Shown piece by piece: positions 1 to 8,153 of a DNA stretch of 44,545 nt. The number at the start of each line of letters is the position of its first letter. Position 1 is the first letter of the stretch. The position numbers and the translations under genes are program-made. The stretch is from contig JAZKDP010000033.1 in NCBI GenBank assembly GCA_040387515.1, forward strand, positions 1 through 44,545, in the 5' to 3' direction. The notes under the pieces were generated by a model. The model had not been told where the DNA came from. It ran no database searches and was given only the letters and a program-made list of their open reading frames with translations. The DNA is from Methylotenera_A sp040387515. Lineage in GTDB: Bacteria; Pseudomonadota; Gammaproteobacteria; Burkholderiales; Methylophilaceae.

Positions 1-576
1 TTTGGCATCTTCAATACGCCTGAAAATAATCGGGTGCGCAAATGCGGTATTGCTGCCAGCGATAAACAGGCAATTGGTATGGTCGATATCTTCGTAACAC
101 GCGGGCGGTGAATCTGCGCCTAATGTGGCTTTGTAACCTGCAACAGCCGAGCTCATACATAAACGTGAATTAGTATCGACGTTATTCGTGCCAATCAAGC
201 CTTTAGCGAGCTTGTTAAACACATAATAATCTTCGGTTAACAGTTGGCCTGAGATATAAAATGCGACCGAATCAGGCCCATGTTTTTCGATGGTTTGCGC
301 AAATTTTTCGGTTAAGTAATCCAGCGAAACATCCCACGAAACACGCTTGCGTGGGGCTTCACGAGTCAAGCGCATCTCTGGGTACAGCAGGCGATTATCC
401 AGTTTGGCGGTTAAATGTAGCGTAGAGCCTTTAGTGCAAAGTCGACCAAAATTGGCGGGATGCTCTGTATCGCCTTTAACGTCAATAATCTTATCGTTGA
501 GTGAGTGAATAATCACGCCGCAACCAACGCCGCAGTAGCAACAAGTACTTTTAGTTTGTTTGATTAAAGTGTCCAA
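1..576 (-). CDS. nasA: Assimilatory nitrate reductase, catalytic subunit (N-terminal part)
   Basis: This is the first 192 codons of a molybdopterin-dependent oxidoreductase; the rest lies before base 1. The frame opens with TTG at 576, the only usable start after the in-frame stop upstream, 15 bases after the nirD stop. The N-terminus carries a [4Fe-4S] motif, CCYCGVGC (C-x2-C-x3-C), and the fourth cysteine follows in GRLCTKGS. The next residues (LTREAPRKRVSWD, then SGQLLTEDYYVFNKLAKG and NTNSRLCMSSAVAGY in related form) match the nitrate reductase/formate dehydrogenase alpha family. The enzyme would reduce nitrate to nitrite in the cytoplasm. Its place after nirB, a nitrate transporter and nirD argues for the assimilatory NasA type rather than a formate dehydrogenase. 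The non-ATG start and weak ribosome site suggest translation coupled to nirD. Confidence 0.9.
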   Translation of the reverse strand, partial: MDTLIKQTKSTCCYCGVGCGVIIHSLNDKIIDVKGDTEHPANFGRLCTKGSTLHLTAKLDNRLLYPEMRLTREAPRKRVSWDVSLDYLTEKFAQTIEKHGPDSVAFYISGQLLTEDYYVFNKLAKGLIGTNNVDTNSRLCMSSAVAGYKATLGADSPPACYEDIDHTNCLFIAGSNTAFAHPIIFRRIEDAK

Positions 577-591
577 TTTACTAGTCTTTAT

Positions 592-924
592 CTACTGGCC
601 TTTTAATTCCAAATATACAATACCGTCTTCCACTTTGGTATTAAAACAGGCGGTTTCGCCCACATCTGGCTCTTCCGCTTTGCCGTCTACTAAACTAATT
701 TTCCAGGAATGCAACGGGCAAGCGACTTTATCGCCGTACACAATGCCTTGCGACAAAGGCCCTGCTTTATGTGGACACCTATTGTTAATCGCAAAAATGC
801 GGTCGTCTTCTGTACGAAATACGCCGATGTCGAATTCTTTTTGCTCACTATCTTTTGTGCGCACAACGCGCGCGCCTAATTTAGGGATGTCTTCAAACGG
901 CGCTACTTTAACCCAATTGCTCAT
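592..924 (-). CDS. nirD: Nitrite reductase small subunit, Rieske type
   Basis: A 110-residue Rieske-fold protein. Both iron-sulfur ligand boxes are visible: CPH near residue 50 (in NNRCPHKAGPLSQG) and CPLHSW near residue 70, so a [2Fe-2S] cluster is expected. Length and sequence fit the small subunit of the NADH-dependent assimilatory nitrite reductase, which works with NirB to reduce nitrite to ammonium in the cytoplasm. It is unusual in not sitting next to nirB: a transporter gene and a PP2C-kinase gene separate them. It lies 91 bases after the PP2C-kinase start-side neighbour and 15 bases before nasA, so it is probably part of the same transcript. A free-standing Rieske ferredoxin is the alternative, but the cluster context favours NirD. 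Confidence 0.9.
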   Translation of the reverse strand: MSNWVKVAPFEDIPKLGARVVRTKDSEQKEFDIGVFRTEDDRIFAINNRCPHKAGPLSQGIVYGDKVACPLHSWKISLVDGKAEEPDVGETACFNTKVEDGIVYLELKGQ

Positions 925-1015
925 GTTTTAACCTTTGTACTAAATAACTTTAAATATGCAAAAAACGTGGAAAATACTTAACACTCAAAAACTCACAACT
1001 TTAAGAAGTCCCTCA

Positions 1016-2710
1016 TCAAGAAACCAAGAGTAAGTAAATTAAGAATATATTGATCATAAATGAAAAAATGGCGATCCATTGCCATTTCACTAATCTGGCG
1101 CGTGCAATCAAAGGTGTACGCGCTGGTGCCAATAATGGCTTAAGTTCGCCATGTTCTAATGCAAGCAGCATTTCTTCTGCGGTTTCAAATCGCAATTGCG
1201 GATCGCGCGCAACGGCTTTTAAAATGATATTTTCTAACCAATACGGAATATCAGGCCGGTAACGCGTGAGCGGGGTAGGTGTGCCGAACTTGGGATGCTG
1301 GAACGGCTCAATTTCGCCATAAGGATATTTGCGCGTCAACAAATGATACAGGGTAACGCCCGCGGCATAAATATCGGTTTGTGCATTTGCCACTGCGCCA
1401 TCAAATAATTCCGGTGCCATAAAGCTAGGCGTGCCAGGATTTTGTGTGGCGCCAATCATCTCAGCGCCCGTACTTAATGCCACGCCCAAGTCTAAAATGC
1501 GCAAGCGCTGGTCACTGGCTTGATGAATATTCGCAGGCTTGATATCTCGATGTATGATATTCAAGCGATGCAAGGCACCAATACCGCGCATGATATCCAT
1601 ACCGATTTTGGCAGTGCCCGCGACGGTAAAATAATGGCCATTATCCAAACGTTGCTGCAATGTTGCGCCTTCGTGCCAGCTCATCACAAAATATAATTTG
1701 CTGCGATTTTCAAGAGAGAGGGTGAGCACCTGTGGGATATATTGCGATACTACGCGCTTGCCAAGCCACTCTTCGTTCAGCAAGCCGTTGCAACTTTCAA
1801 TATCATTGGTCAGGGCTGGTTGCAGCGTTTTTAATACGAATAATTGTTTGGTGCTGGTTTGGCGTACTTTATACAGCAAGCTTGCGCGTGATTCATGCAA
1901 AATATCTTCTACTATAAAGCCATCAATGGAATCATTAATCGCCAGTTTTGGCGGTAAAGCCAAATGTTTTCCACCTGCGATACGTTCACTTAAAGTGTCT
2001 GCGCCCAGCTGTGTAATCTTGACGATCACAGCAGTTGAGTTATCGCTACTTTGCTGGCTTAGCGCCGTTTTGGTGAGGTGATTGGCAATCATCTGCACGC
2101 TGTCGAATTTTTTTAAGCCCTCATGAATGGCTTTTTCACCTAAGGTTTCCCAGACGCCATCTGTCATCAAGGCAAAAATATCGCCTACTTGCAGTGCGCC
2201 TTCGGTCAAATCTACCGATAAATGCGCATCCAAACCGACCGCGCGTTTTAACACGTGGCGCATATCTGGCCTATCCCAAACATGGTCGGTCGTCAGTTGG
2301 GTTAACACATTATCGCGCAGCAAGTAGATGCGCGTATCGCCAACGTGTGCCAAATAATAACGTTGCCCGCGCAAAATAATCAGTGACAGCGTTGTCGCCA
2401 TGCCAGCTAGATCACGATTGGCATTCGCTTGTGAAATAAGCCAGCGATTTGCGGCAGTAATCACTTTATCTAATGCAGTAGATGGTTCCCAGGTATCTGG
2501 CGTGGCGAAGTAATCAGTCGAAATATTTCGAATAGTCATCTCAGACGCTTCACCGCCGCCCGCGTTACCACTTACGCCATCAGCCACCGCAATAAGTGAG
2601 CCTTTGATATTCAATTGCTCATTAATCGGCGTCACCACGCCCACGTAATCTTCATTACGCGGGCGTGGCCCCGTGAGGCTAGATTGACCTATTTCAAATT
2701 TTAGCGACAT
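1016..2710 (-). CDS. Bifunctional PP2C-type phosphatase / Ser-Thr protein kinase
   Basis: A 564-residue fusion. Residues about 1-235 are a PP2C phosphatase with its metal-binding motifs: NEDYVGVV, AVADGVSGNAGGGEAS, GMATTLS, HVGDTRIYLL, LMTDGVWE and DNSTAV. Residues about 262-525 are a Hanks-type kinase: lysine in FVLKTLQP, catalytic loop HRDIKPAN, a DLG in place of DFG, and GTPSFMAPE. The glycine-rich ATP loop is degenerate (ILHESRASLLY), so ATP binding may be atypical. The C-terminal ~20 residues are a single hydrophobic segment that would tether the enzyme to the inner membrane. It lies inside the nitrate assimilation gene set, between the nitrate MFS transporter (102 bases before it) and nirD (91 bases after it). 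The same type of gene occurs in nitrate clusters of other proteobacteria. Its substrate cannot be read from the sequence. Confidence 0.93.
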   Translation of the reverse strand: MSLKFEIGQSSLTGPRPRNEDYVGVVTPINEQLNIKGSLIAVADGVSGNAGGGEASEMTIRNISTDYFATPDTWEPSTALDKVITAANRWLISQANANRDLAGMATTLSLIILRGQRYYLAHVGDTRIYLLRDNVLTQLTTDHVWDRPDMRHVLKRAVGLDAHLSVDLTEGALQVGDIFALMTDGVWETLGEKAIHEGLKKFDSVQMIANHLTKTALSQQSSDNSTAVIVKITQLGADTLSERIAGGKHLALPPKLAINDSIDGFIVEDILHESRASLLYKVRQTSTKQLFVLKTLQPALTNDIESCNGLLNEEWLGKRVVSQYIPQVLTLSLENRSKLYFVMSWHEGATLQQRLDNGHYFTVAGTAKIGMDIMRGIGALHRLNIIHRDIKPANIHQASDQRLRILDLGVALSTGAEMIGATQNPGTPSFMAPELFDGAVANAQTDIYAAGVTLYHLLTRKYPYGEIEPFQHPKFGTPTPLTRYRPDIPYWLENIILKAVARDPQLRFETAEEMLLALEHGELKPLLAPARTPLIARARLVKWQWIAIFSFMINIFLIYLLLVS

Positions 2711-2812
2711 GTGGTGATAGCGTTATACAACTGAGTAATAAGTTTTGTATTTGAAGAGCATGTTTTAATTTAAGTAAATAAATGGCTAGGTTAAAAGCTA
2801 ATTTAACTTAGA

Positions 2813-4024
2813 TTATACTTTGGCTGCGGTGTTAACCGCGCTGCCCCAAGTGGTTCTCCAGCGTGTTTTTACACCACTTAAGCCAATCATGGCCAATACG
2901 GCAAGGCCTGCAAAAATCAATATGCCGATTTGGTAATTGCCAGTTGCCTGCTTAACGTAACCCAAGCTTGCCGCCAAATAAAAACCACCTACACCACCAG
3001 CCATGCCTACCAAACCTGTCATGACACCGATTTCTTTGCGGAAACGTTGCGGTACTAATTGAAATACTGCGCCGTTGCCCATACCCAATACCGCCATCAC
3101 TGGAATAATGATGGCTAATGCTAATTGATAAGTTGGTTGGCCAAAACTCATGATAAATAACAAGATTGCAGCAATTGAATACATAGTGAGTAATGTGCGA
3201 ATGCCGCCGATACGATCCGCAATCATACCGCCGATTGGGCGCACCAACGAACCGGCAAACACGCAAGCGGCCGTACAATAACCGGCAACCACTGGGCCCA
3301 AACTGTACAAGTCATTAAAATAAATCGTCAGTGATGAAGCCAAGCCAACAAAGCCGCCAAAAGTAACGCTGTAGAAAAACATAAACCACCAAGCGTCTTT
3401 GTCTTTTAATATCGCCATATATTGGCTTAATGATTTTGCGCTAGGCGTTTCTGGGCTATCTTTTGCGTAAATTAAATATATCGCAAAGGCAATGCCCAGT
3501 GGGATTAGCGCTAAACCAAATACACTATTCCAGCCGTATGCCACTGCCAAACTAGGTGCGAATAGGGCGGCAAATACGGTACCAGAGTTACCTGCACCCG
3601 CAATGCCTAAAGCTGTGCCTTGGTGTTCTGGCGGATACCAGCGGCTAGCTAAAGGTAGAGCGACCGCAAATGCGGCACCAGCAAAACCTAAACCAACGCC
3701 CAGTAATAATGTATGTTGAAACGTTTGCAAACCATGCAGCCAAGCAGTTAACAAACTTAAAATAACGATAATTTGTCCAATCGTACCTGCATTTTTTGGC
3801 TTAATTTGGTCGACTAAAACACCCATAAAGATGCGCAATAATGCACCTGCAAGTACCGGTGTGGCGACCATTAAACCCTTTTGTGCTGGCGTTAGATTTA
3901 AATCGGTGGCGATTTGCACTGCCAACGGGCCGAGTAAAACCCACACCATAAAACTTAAATCAAAATACAAAAATGAGGATAGTAAGGTTGGCGTGTGGCC
4001 AGCTTTCCAAAAACTGCTTTTCAT
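2813..4024 (-). CDS. narK: Nitrate/nitrite MFS transporter, NNP (NarK/NasA) family
   Basis: A 403-residue membrane protein with about 12 predicted helices. Two glycine-rich nitrate signature stretches are present, around residues 113-150 (GFAGAAFAVALPLASRW followed by GIAGAGNSGT) and 313-350 (GMGNGAVFQLVPQRF, GLVGMAGGVGGFY). The two conserved arginines expected for anion binding are visible in ALLRIFMGVLVD and SLVRPIGGMIADR. This is the NNP family, which imports nitrate or exchanges it for nitrite across the inner membrane. It follows nirB by 102 bases that contain a strong hairpin. The same cluster also encodes an ABC nitrate importer, so two uptake routes are available. Confidence 0.93.
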   Translation of the reverse strand: MKSSFWKAGHTPTLLSSFLYFDLSFMVWVLLGPLAVQIATDLNLTPAQKGLMVATPVLAGALLRIFMGVLVDQIKPKNAGTIGQIIVILSLLTAWLHGLQTFQHTLLLGVGLGFAGAAFAVALPLASRWYPPEHQGTALGIAGAGNSGTVFAALFAPSLAVAYGWNSVFGLALIPLGIAFAIYLIYAKDSPETPSAKSLSQYMAILKDKDAWWFMFFYSVTFGGFVGLASSLTIYFNDLYSLGPVVAGYCTAACVFAGSLVRPIGGMIADRIGGIRTLLTMYSIAAILLFIMSFGQPTYQLALAIIIPVMAVLGMGNGAVFQLVPQRFRKEIGVMTGLVGMAGGVGGFYLAASLGYVKQATGNYQIGILIFAGLAVLAMIGLSGVKTRWRTTWGSAVNTAAKV

Positions 4025-4054
4025 TTGTTTATTCCCAATGTGATTTATTTTCAG

Positions 4055-4092
4055 TCACAGAAAGCACAGTATGACTACCGTGCTTTCTGTGA
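4055..4092 (-). promoter_or_regulatory. Intercistronic hairpin between nirB and the nitrate transporter
   Basis: A perfect 13-bp inverted repeat (arms TCACAGAAAGCAC at 4055-4067 and its complement at 4080-4092) with a 12-base loop. On the minus-strand transcript it follows the nirB stop by about 35 bases. There is no run of U after it, so it is not a classical intrinsic terminator. It could protect the nirB mRNA 3' end or partly lower downstream expression. Confidence 0.55.
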
Positions 4093-4126
4093 TGAGGATT
4101 TTTAACTGTTTTAACTTAAAAAATGT

Positions 4127-6583
4127 TTAAACGGTAATCGTCTCGAACTCTTTATGTTCCGCACGTTTCTGTACACGCTCAGACCAAGGTTCAATCGCAC
4201 CTTGCAGCGCAAATAACAAGCGTTCGTAAGCAGCTTTGCGACCTTCGCTATCTTCTAGAATGCGTTGCTTCACATATTCCAAACCAACGCGTTCAATCCA
4301 ATGCACAGTTCGGTCTAAATAGCGTGCTTCTTCACGATAGATTTGGATAAAGGCACCCGAATACTCCAACACTTCATCTGATGTTTTGACCTTGCATAAG
4401 AATTGCGCCACTTCTGTTTTGATGCCGCCATTGCCGCCCACATAGATTTCCCAGCCTGAATCCACGCCGATGATACCAACGTCTTTAATGCCAGATTCAG
4501 CACAATTTCTTGGGCAACCAGAAACAGCGAATTTAACTTTATGTGGTGCCCACATATGGTCAAAAGCTTTTTCGATATCAATACCCATTTGAGTAGAATT
4601 TTGCGTGCCAAAACGGCAAAATTCAGAACCTACGCAAGTTTTAACGGTACGAATACCTTTGGCGTAAGCATAGCCAGACGGCATGTCGAGATCTTTCCAC
4701 ATGTCGACCAAGTCTTCTTTTTTCACGCCCAGCAAGTCAATTCGTTGGCCGCCAGTCACTTTTACCATTGGCACGGCGTATTTATCAGCCACATCTGCAA
4801 TTTTGCGTAATTGGTCAGGTGTAGTCACACCGCCGTACATACGCGGAATAACCGAGTAAGTACCATCTTTTTGAATATTGGCATGCACGCGCTCGTTAAT
4901 AAAGCGCGATTGCGGATCATCCACCGCTTCATGCGGCCATGTAGAAAGTAAGTAATAGTTCAGCGCTGGTCTGCAAGTTGCGCAGCCATTCGGTGTGCGC
5001 CAGTTCATGCCTTTCATCGCATCTGGAATATTCAGGTATTTATTGTTACGGATTTCTGCACGAACTTCTTCGTGGTTTTTATCGGAACAACCACAAATGG
5101 CTTTGCTAGTGGATGGAGGCGCATAACCGCCACCTAAAGTTGACGCTAAAATTTGCTCAACTAAACCTACACATGAACCGCAGCTTGAACCCGCTTTAGT
5201 TTGTTTTTTTACATCATCGATGGTGAATAAGCCTTGGTCTTGAATGGCTTTGACAATAGTGCCTTTGCACACGCCATTACAACCGCACACTTCCATTTCG
5301 TTGGTCATGGCGGCGGCTTTATCTTGGCCTTGATGGCCTGAGTTGCCCAAGCTATCTTGCCCAAACATTAAGGAATCACGAATTTCATGAATCGGTTTTG
5401 CGTCACGCAGCATTTGGAAATACCACGCACCATCTGCGGTATCCCCATAAAGCACGCTGCCAATGATTTTATCATTTTTAATGACGAGTTTTTTGTAAAC
5501 CCCGCCAACTGCGTCGTGCAAAACTATTTCTTCTCTGCCATCATCAACAACACCATCACCGCTAGCAAAATCCCCAGCGCTGAATAAATCGATACCCGTT
5601 ACTTTTAATTTGGTGGAGGTGACAGAGCCTTTGTATGAGCCGATACCAAAGTTCGCCAAATGCGTTGCGCAAACTTTTGCCATTTCGAATAGTGGCGCTA
5701 CCAAACCGTATGAAATACCGCGGTGTGCTACACATTCGCCCACTGAATAGATACGTGGATCGTAAGTTTGCATCGTATCGTTCACCACAATACCTTTGTT
5801 GCAATAAATGCCTGCGGATTCTGCTAGTGAAAAATTAGGGCGAATACCAACCGCCATCACCACTAAATCGGCAGGTAATTGTGTGCCATCATCAAAATGG
5901 ATGGTGGTGACTCGGCCTGTTTTTCCATCAGAACTGTCACCAGTAAGTTCTTTGGTATTTTGATTTAATTGGAATTTAAGCCCTTTGGCTTCCAAGCTTT
6001 GTTGCAGCATTTTGCCTGCGGTTTTGTCTAGCTGCTTTTCTAACAGCCATTCATTGCGGTGAATCACTGTGACATTCATGCCTTGGATTTTTAAGCCGTT
6101 TGCCGCTTCCAATCCAAGCAAGCCGCCGCCGATAACTACTGCATGTTTGTGTGACTTGGCAGTGTCAATCATATCGTTGGTATCTTTAATATCGCGATAA
6201 CCAATGACACCTTTTAAATCTGCGCCTGGAATCGGCAACATGAATGGTTTAGAACCAGTAGCCAATAATAGGCGATCGTATTCGGCGCTAGTGCCATCTT
6301 CGGCATAAACAACACGGTTTTTACGGTCGATTTTATTGATACGCGCACTGGTATAGAGCGTGATGTTATTTTCGGCATACCATTCACGCGTATTCAAAAT
6401 AATGTCGTTAATGGTTTGCTCGTTCGCCAGCACTGGCGATAGCATGATGCGGTTGTAATTGGGGTATGGCTCATCACCAAACACGGTTATATCGTAAATA
6501 TGCGGTGCGATTTTTAGCAATTCTTCTACCACGCGCATACCTGCCATGCCGTTGCCCACTACTACTAATTTCATTTTTTGCAT
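4127..6583 (-). CDS. nirB: NADH-dependent nitrite reductase, large subunit
   Basis: Reduces nitrite to ammonium with NADH in the cytoplasm. From the ATG at 6583 the protein has 818 residues. It starts with an FAD/NAD(P) module (MKLVVVGNGMAGMRVVEEL; second nucleotide site HAVVIGGGLLGLEAANGL). A BFD-like [2Fe-2S] region follows (CGCNGVCKGT and GSSCGSCVGLVEQ), then the nitrite/sulfite reductase half-domains. The siroheme-[4Fe-4S] cysteines are in TCVGSEFCRFG and SGCPRNCAES. The open frame extends to 6721, but the extra 46 codons contain a sigma-54 promoter and resemble no NirB start, so 6583 (GAAG 8 bases upstream; second ATG at 6574) is chosen. Nitrogen control through sigma-54/NtrC is supported by the upstream DNA. 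Confidence 0.96.
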   Translation of the reverse strand: MQKMKLVVVGNGMAGMRVVEELLKIAPHIYDITVFGDEPYPNYNRIMLSPVLANEQTINDIILNTREWYAENNITLYTSARINKIDRKNRVVYAEDGTSAEYDRLLLATGSKPFMLPIPGADLKGVIGYRDIKDTNDMIDTAKSHKHAVVIGGGLLGLEAANGLKIQGMNVTVIHRNEWLLEKQLDKTAGKMLQQSLEAKGLKFQLNQNTKELTGDSSDGKTGRVTTIHFDDGTQLPADLVVMAVGIRPNFSLAESAGIYCNKGIVVNDTMQTYDPRIYSVGECVAHRGISYGLVAPLFEMAKVCATHLANFGIGSYKGSVTSTKLKVTGIDLFSAGDFASGDGVVDDGREEIVLHDAVGGVYKKLVIKNDKIIGSVLYGDTADGAWYFQMLRDAKPIHEIRDSLMFGQDSLGNSGHQGQDKAAAMTNEMEVCGCNGVCKGTIVKAIQDQGLFTIDDVKKQTKAGSSCGSCVGLVEQILASTLGGGYAPPSTSKAICGCSDKNHEEVRAEIRNNKYLNIPDAMKGMNWRTPNGCATCRPALNYYLLSTWPHEAVDDPQSRFINERVHANIQKDGTYSVIPRMYGGVTTPDQLRKIADVADKYAVPMVKVTGGQRIDLLGVKKEDLVDMWKDLDMPSGYAYAKGIRTVKTCVGSEFCRFGTQNSTQMGIDIEKAFDHMWAPHKVKFAVSGCPRNCAESGIKDVGIIGVDSGWEIYVGGNGGIKTEVAQFLCKVKTSDEVLEYSGAFIQIYREEARYLDRTVHWIERVGLEYVKQRILEDSEGRKAAYERLLFALQGAIEPWSERVQKRAEHKEFETITV

Positions 6584-6639
6584 AATATGTACTTCAAAGT
6601 TGTTGATACAAAGTTTTTGATCTGTTGCCCATATATTGG

Positions 6640-6654
6640 CAATTAATGTGCCAC
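6640..6654 (-). promoter_or_regulatory. Sigma-54 (-24/-12) promoter of nirB
   Basis: The minus strand reads TGGCACATTAATTGC, an exact match to TGGCAC-N5-TTGC. The implied transcription start is near 6628, giving a leader of about 45 bases before the ATG at 6583. Its position inside the extended open frame shows that the upstream ATG at 6721 is not the start. Confidence 0.85.
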
Positions 6655-6737
6655 TATTTCTTGCGTTTAAACAAAAGTTTTTTACGTTTAAATACATTGG
6701 CTTGCTGAATTTTTGGTGCAAATACCTCTAAATTGAC

Positions 6738-6782
6738 GCACCAAAACAGCGAGCGCACCATTTTAGTGACCCAAAATAGTGC
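6738..6782 (-). promoter_or_regulatory. Three tandem NtrC-like enhancer sites upstream of nirB
   Basis: Three 15-base elements resemble the NtrC site GCACTATTTTGGTGC on the minus strand: GCACTATTTTGGGTC (6768-6782), TCACTAAAATGGTGC (6755-6769) and TCGCTGTTTTGGTGC (6738-6752). They lie about 110-155 bases upstream of the predicted start at 6628, the usual distance for sigma-54 enhancers. The first two also form a 12-bp stem in read-through RNA coming from the porin gene. Confidence 0.65.
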
Positions 6783-6813
6783 GCGCGTTATAAATGTAGG
6801 TGACGCGATATCG

Positions 6814-8097
6814 CTAGAACGTATACATAGCGGTTAACCAGAGCTTTTCAGTATCTCGAATACGGTTACGATTGCCCGCAACATTGTTTGCAACATTTGC
6901 GCCAGCTGCGTAATGATCATCTTCACTATATTTGCCGTATTCAAATTTAGTCATGATGTTTTTAGTCCAATTGTAGGTAGCCGCTACGTTCCATTCTGTA
7001 CCGTATTTATTGCCGTTGCTTGCTGCACCGCCGCCAACCGTGTTGAAGTCTTCATCTGATTTAAGCACGTGGTAATCAGCAAAGAATAAAATATCGGCAT
7101 ATTTATAAGTGGCGGTAACAAATGTATCTTTAATACCTTGTCTAGGTGTGACCAGGAATTTATCAACCCAGCCCTGGAATAGGTGNNNNNNNNNNNNNNN
7201 NNNNNNNNNNNNNNNNNNNNNNNNNNNNNNNNNNNNNNNNNNNNNNNNNNNNNNNNNNNNNNNNNNNNNNNNNNNNNNNNNNNNNTTGGATTGGTCTGCC
7301 AGCGCATTATTCACGCCACTATTATTAAGCGCGCCTGCACCAAACCAAGCATTGCCAAAACCTAGATCATCCATATTGGATAAATAACCATAACCGACGA
7401 TTGTTTCGGTTGGCGAGATTAAGTATTTAACATTAGCAATTTCTAAATCGCCATCACGCTGTTTGGTGGTGATTTGAGTCACTTGCTCAAAGTGCGCTAA
7501 ATACACTTCGGTATCAGGCAGTGATTTGTTTAATACTGAAACACCATCAAATACCTGCATCACTTGCCTAAAAGCAATGTCGCCGATAAAACGCACATTA
7601 TCTAAGTTGACTTGCTGGCGACCCAAACGGAGACGCGTATTTTTAATACCTGTCCAATCCACATATAGTTGATTGATATCAAAGTGGTTAGGGTCAACGA
7701 TAATCGCATAACCAGCCTTATCCACTTCTGTCACGTTGCCTTTGCGGTCATTAAAGTTGTCCATCAATTTAGTTACGCCGATTAATTGCCCCGCAAAACT
7801 AAAGTTGTGAAATGGCGCAGTTTGCCAGCCAACTAAACTGCGTAAAGTTAAGCCTTCTGCATCTTTCAGTTCGTCGTTTGCCACTGGTGCGACCGCTAAA
7901 CCATCTTGATCTACATGCTCATAACGTAACCTGAAACTGGTTAAATTTTTGCCGTCTTTGATTGAGTCCATAAACGTATATTCGTCTACTTCTTCTGTTG
8001 CGTCCTCTGCATGTGCTGCACTGGCAAAGCCAGTTAAGGCTAAACATAAATTAAATGTGAGTAAATTCAGTTTAAATAGATTAGATTTTTTCATCAT
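6814..8097 (-). CDS. Alginate-export-family outer-membrane porin (interrupted by assembly gap)
   Basis: The protein starts with a signal peptide (MMKKSNLFKLNLLTFNLCLA, cleavage near AHAED). It continues with alternating beta-strand sequence typical of the alginate export/AlgE-like porin family (SFRLRYEHVDQDG, LYVDWTGIKNTRLRLGRQQV) and ends in an aromatic strand, KLWLTAMYTF. A run of 100 N at 7186-7285 interrupts the middle, so the real length is unknown; the conventional 100-N gap need not be the true distance. Both flanks read sensibly in the frame shown. It sits 56 bases after nrtD and before the nirB promoter, so it is probably cotranscribed with the ABC transporter. A role as outer-membrane channel for nitrate is inferred from position only. 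Confidence 0.85.
   Translation of the reverse strand: MMKKSNLFKLNLLTFNLCLALTGFASAAHAEDATEEVDEYTFMDSIKDGKNLTSFRLRYEHVDQDGLAVAPVANDELKDAEGLTLRSLVGWQTAPFHNFSFAGQLIGVTKLMDNFNDRKGNVTEVDKAGYAIIVDPNHFDINQLYVDWTGIKNTRLRLGRQQVNLDNVRFIGDIAFRQVMQVFDGVSVLNKSLPDTEVYLAHFEQVTQITTKQRDGDLEIANVKYLISPTETIVGYGYLSNMDDLGFGNAWFGAGALNNSGVNNALADQSXXXXXXXXXXXXXXXXXXXXXXXXXXXXXXXXXXHLFQGWVDKFLVTPRQGIKDTFVTATYKYADILFFADYHVLKSDEDFNTVGGGAASNGNKYGTEWNVAATYNWTKNIMTKFEYGKYSEDDHYAAGANVANNVAGNRNRIRDTEKLWLTAMYTF
7186..7285. other. Assembly gap, 100 N
   Basis: Exactly 100 N inside the porin gene, the usual placeholder for a scaffold gap of unknown size. The flanks show no obvious overlap. Comparison with full-length relatives would be expected to show several tens of missing residues here. 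Confidence 0.99.
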
Positions 8098-8153
8098 GGT
8101 TATCTTTATAAGTAAGTGATTAATGAAGGTAATTAAAAGTCGTATAAGTAAAA

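Noticed and set aside
2711..2812. TAGGTTAAA/TTTAACTTA inverted repeat between narK and the PP2C-kinase gene
   Set aside because: It is short and AT-rich, with a mismatch on the transcribed strand and no U run; too weak to call.
6584..6721. 46-codon N-terminal extension of NirB
   Set aside because: It contains the sigma-54 promoter, lacks a family match, and the canonical flavoprotein N-terminus begins at 6583/6574.
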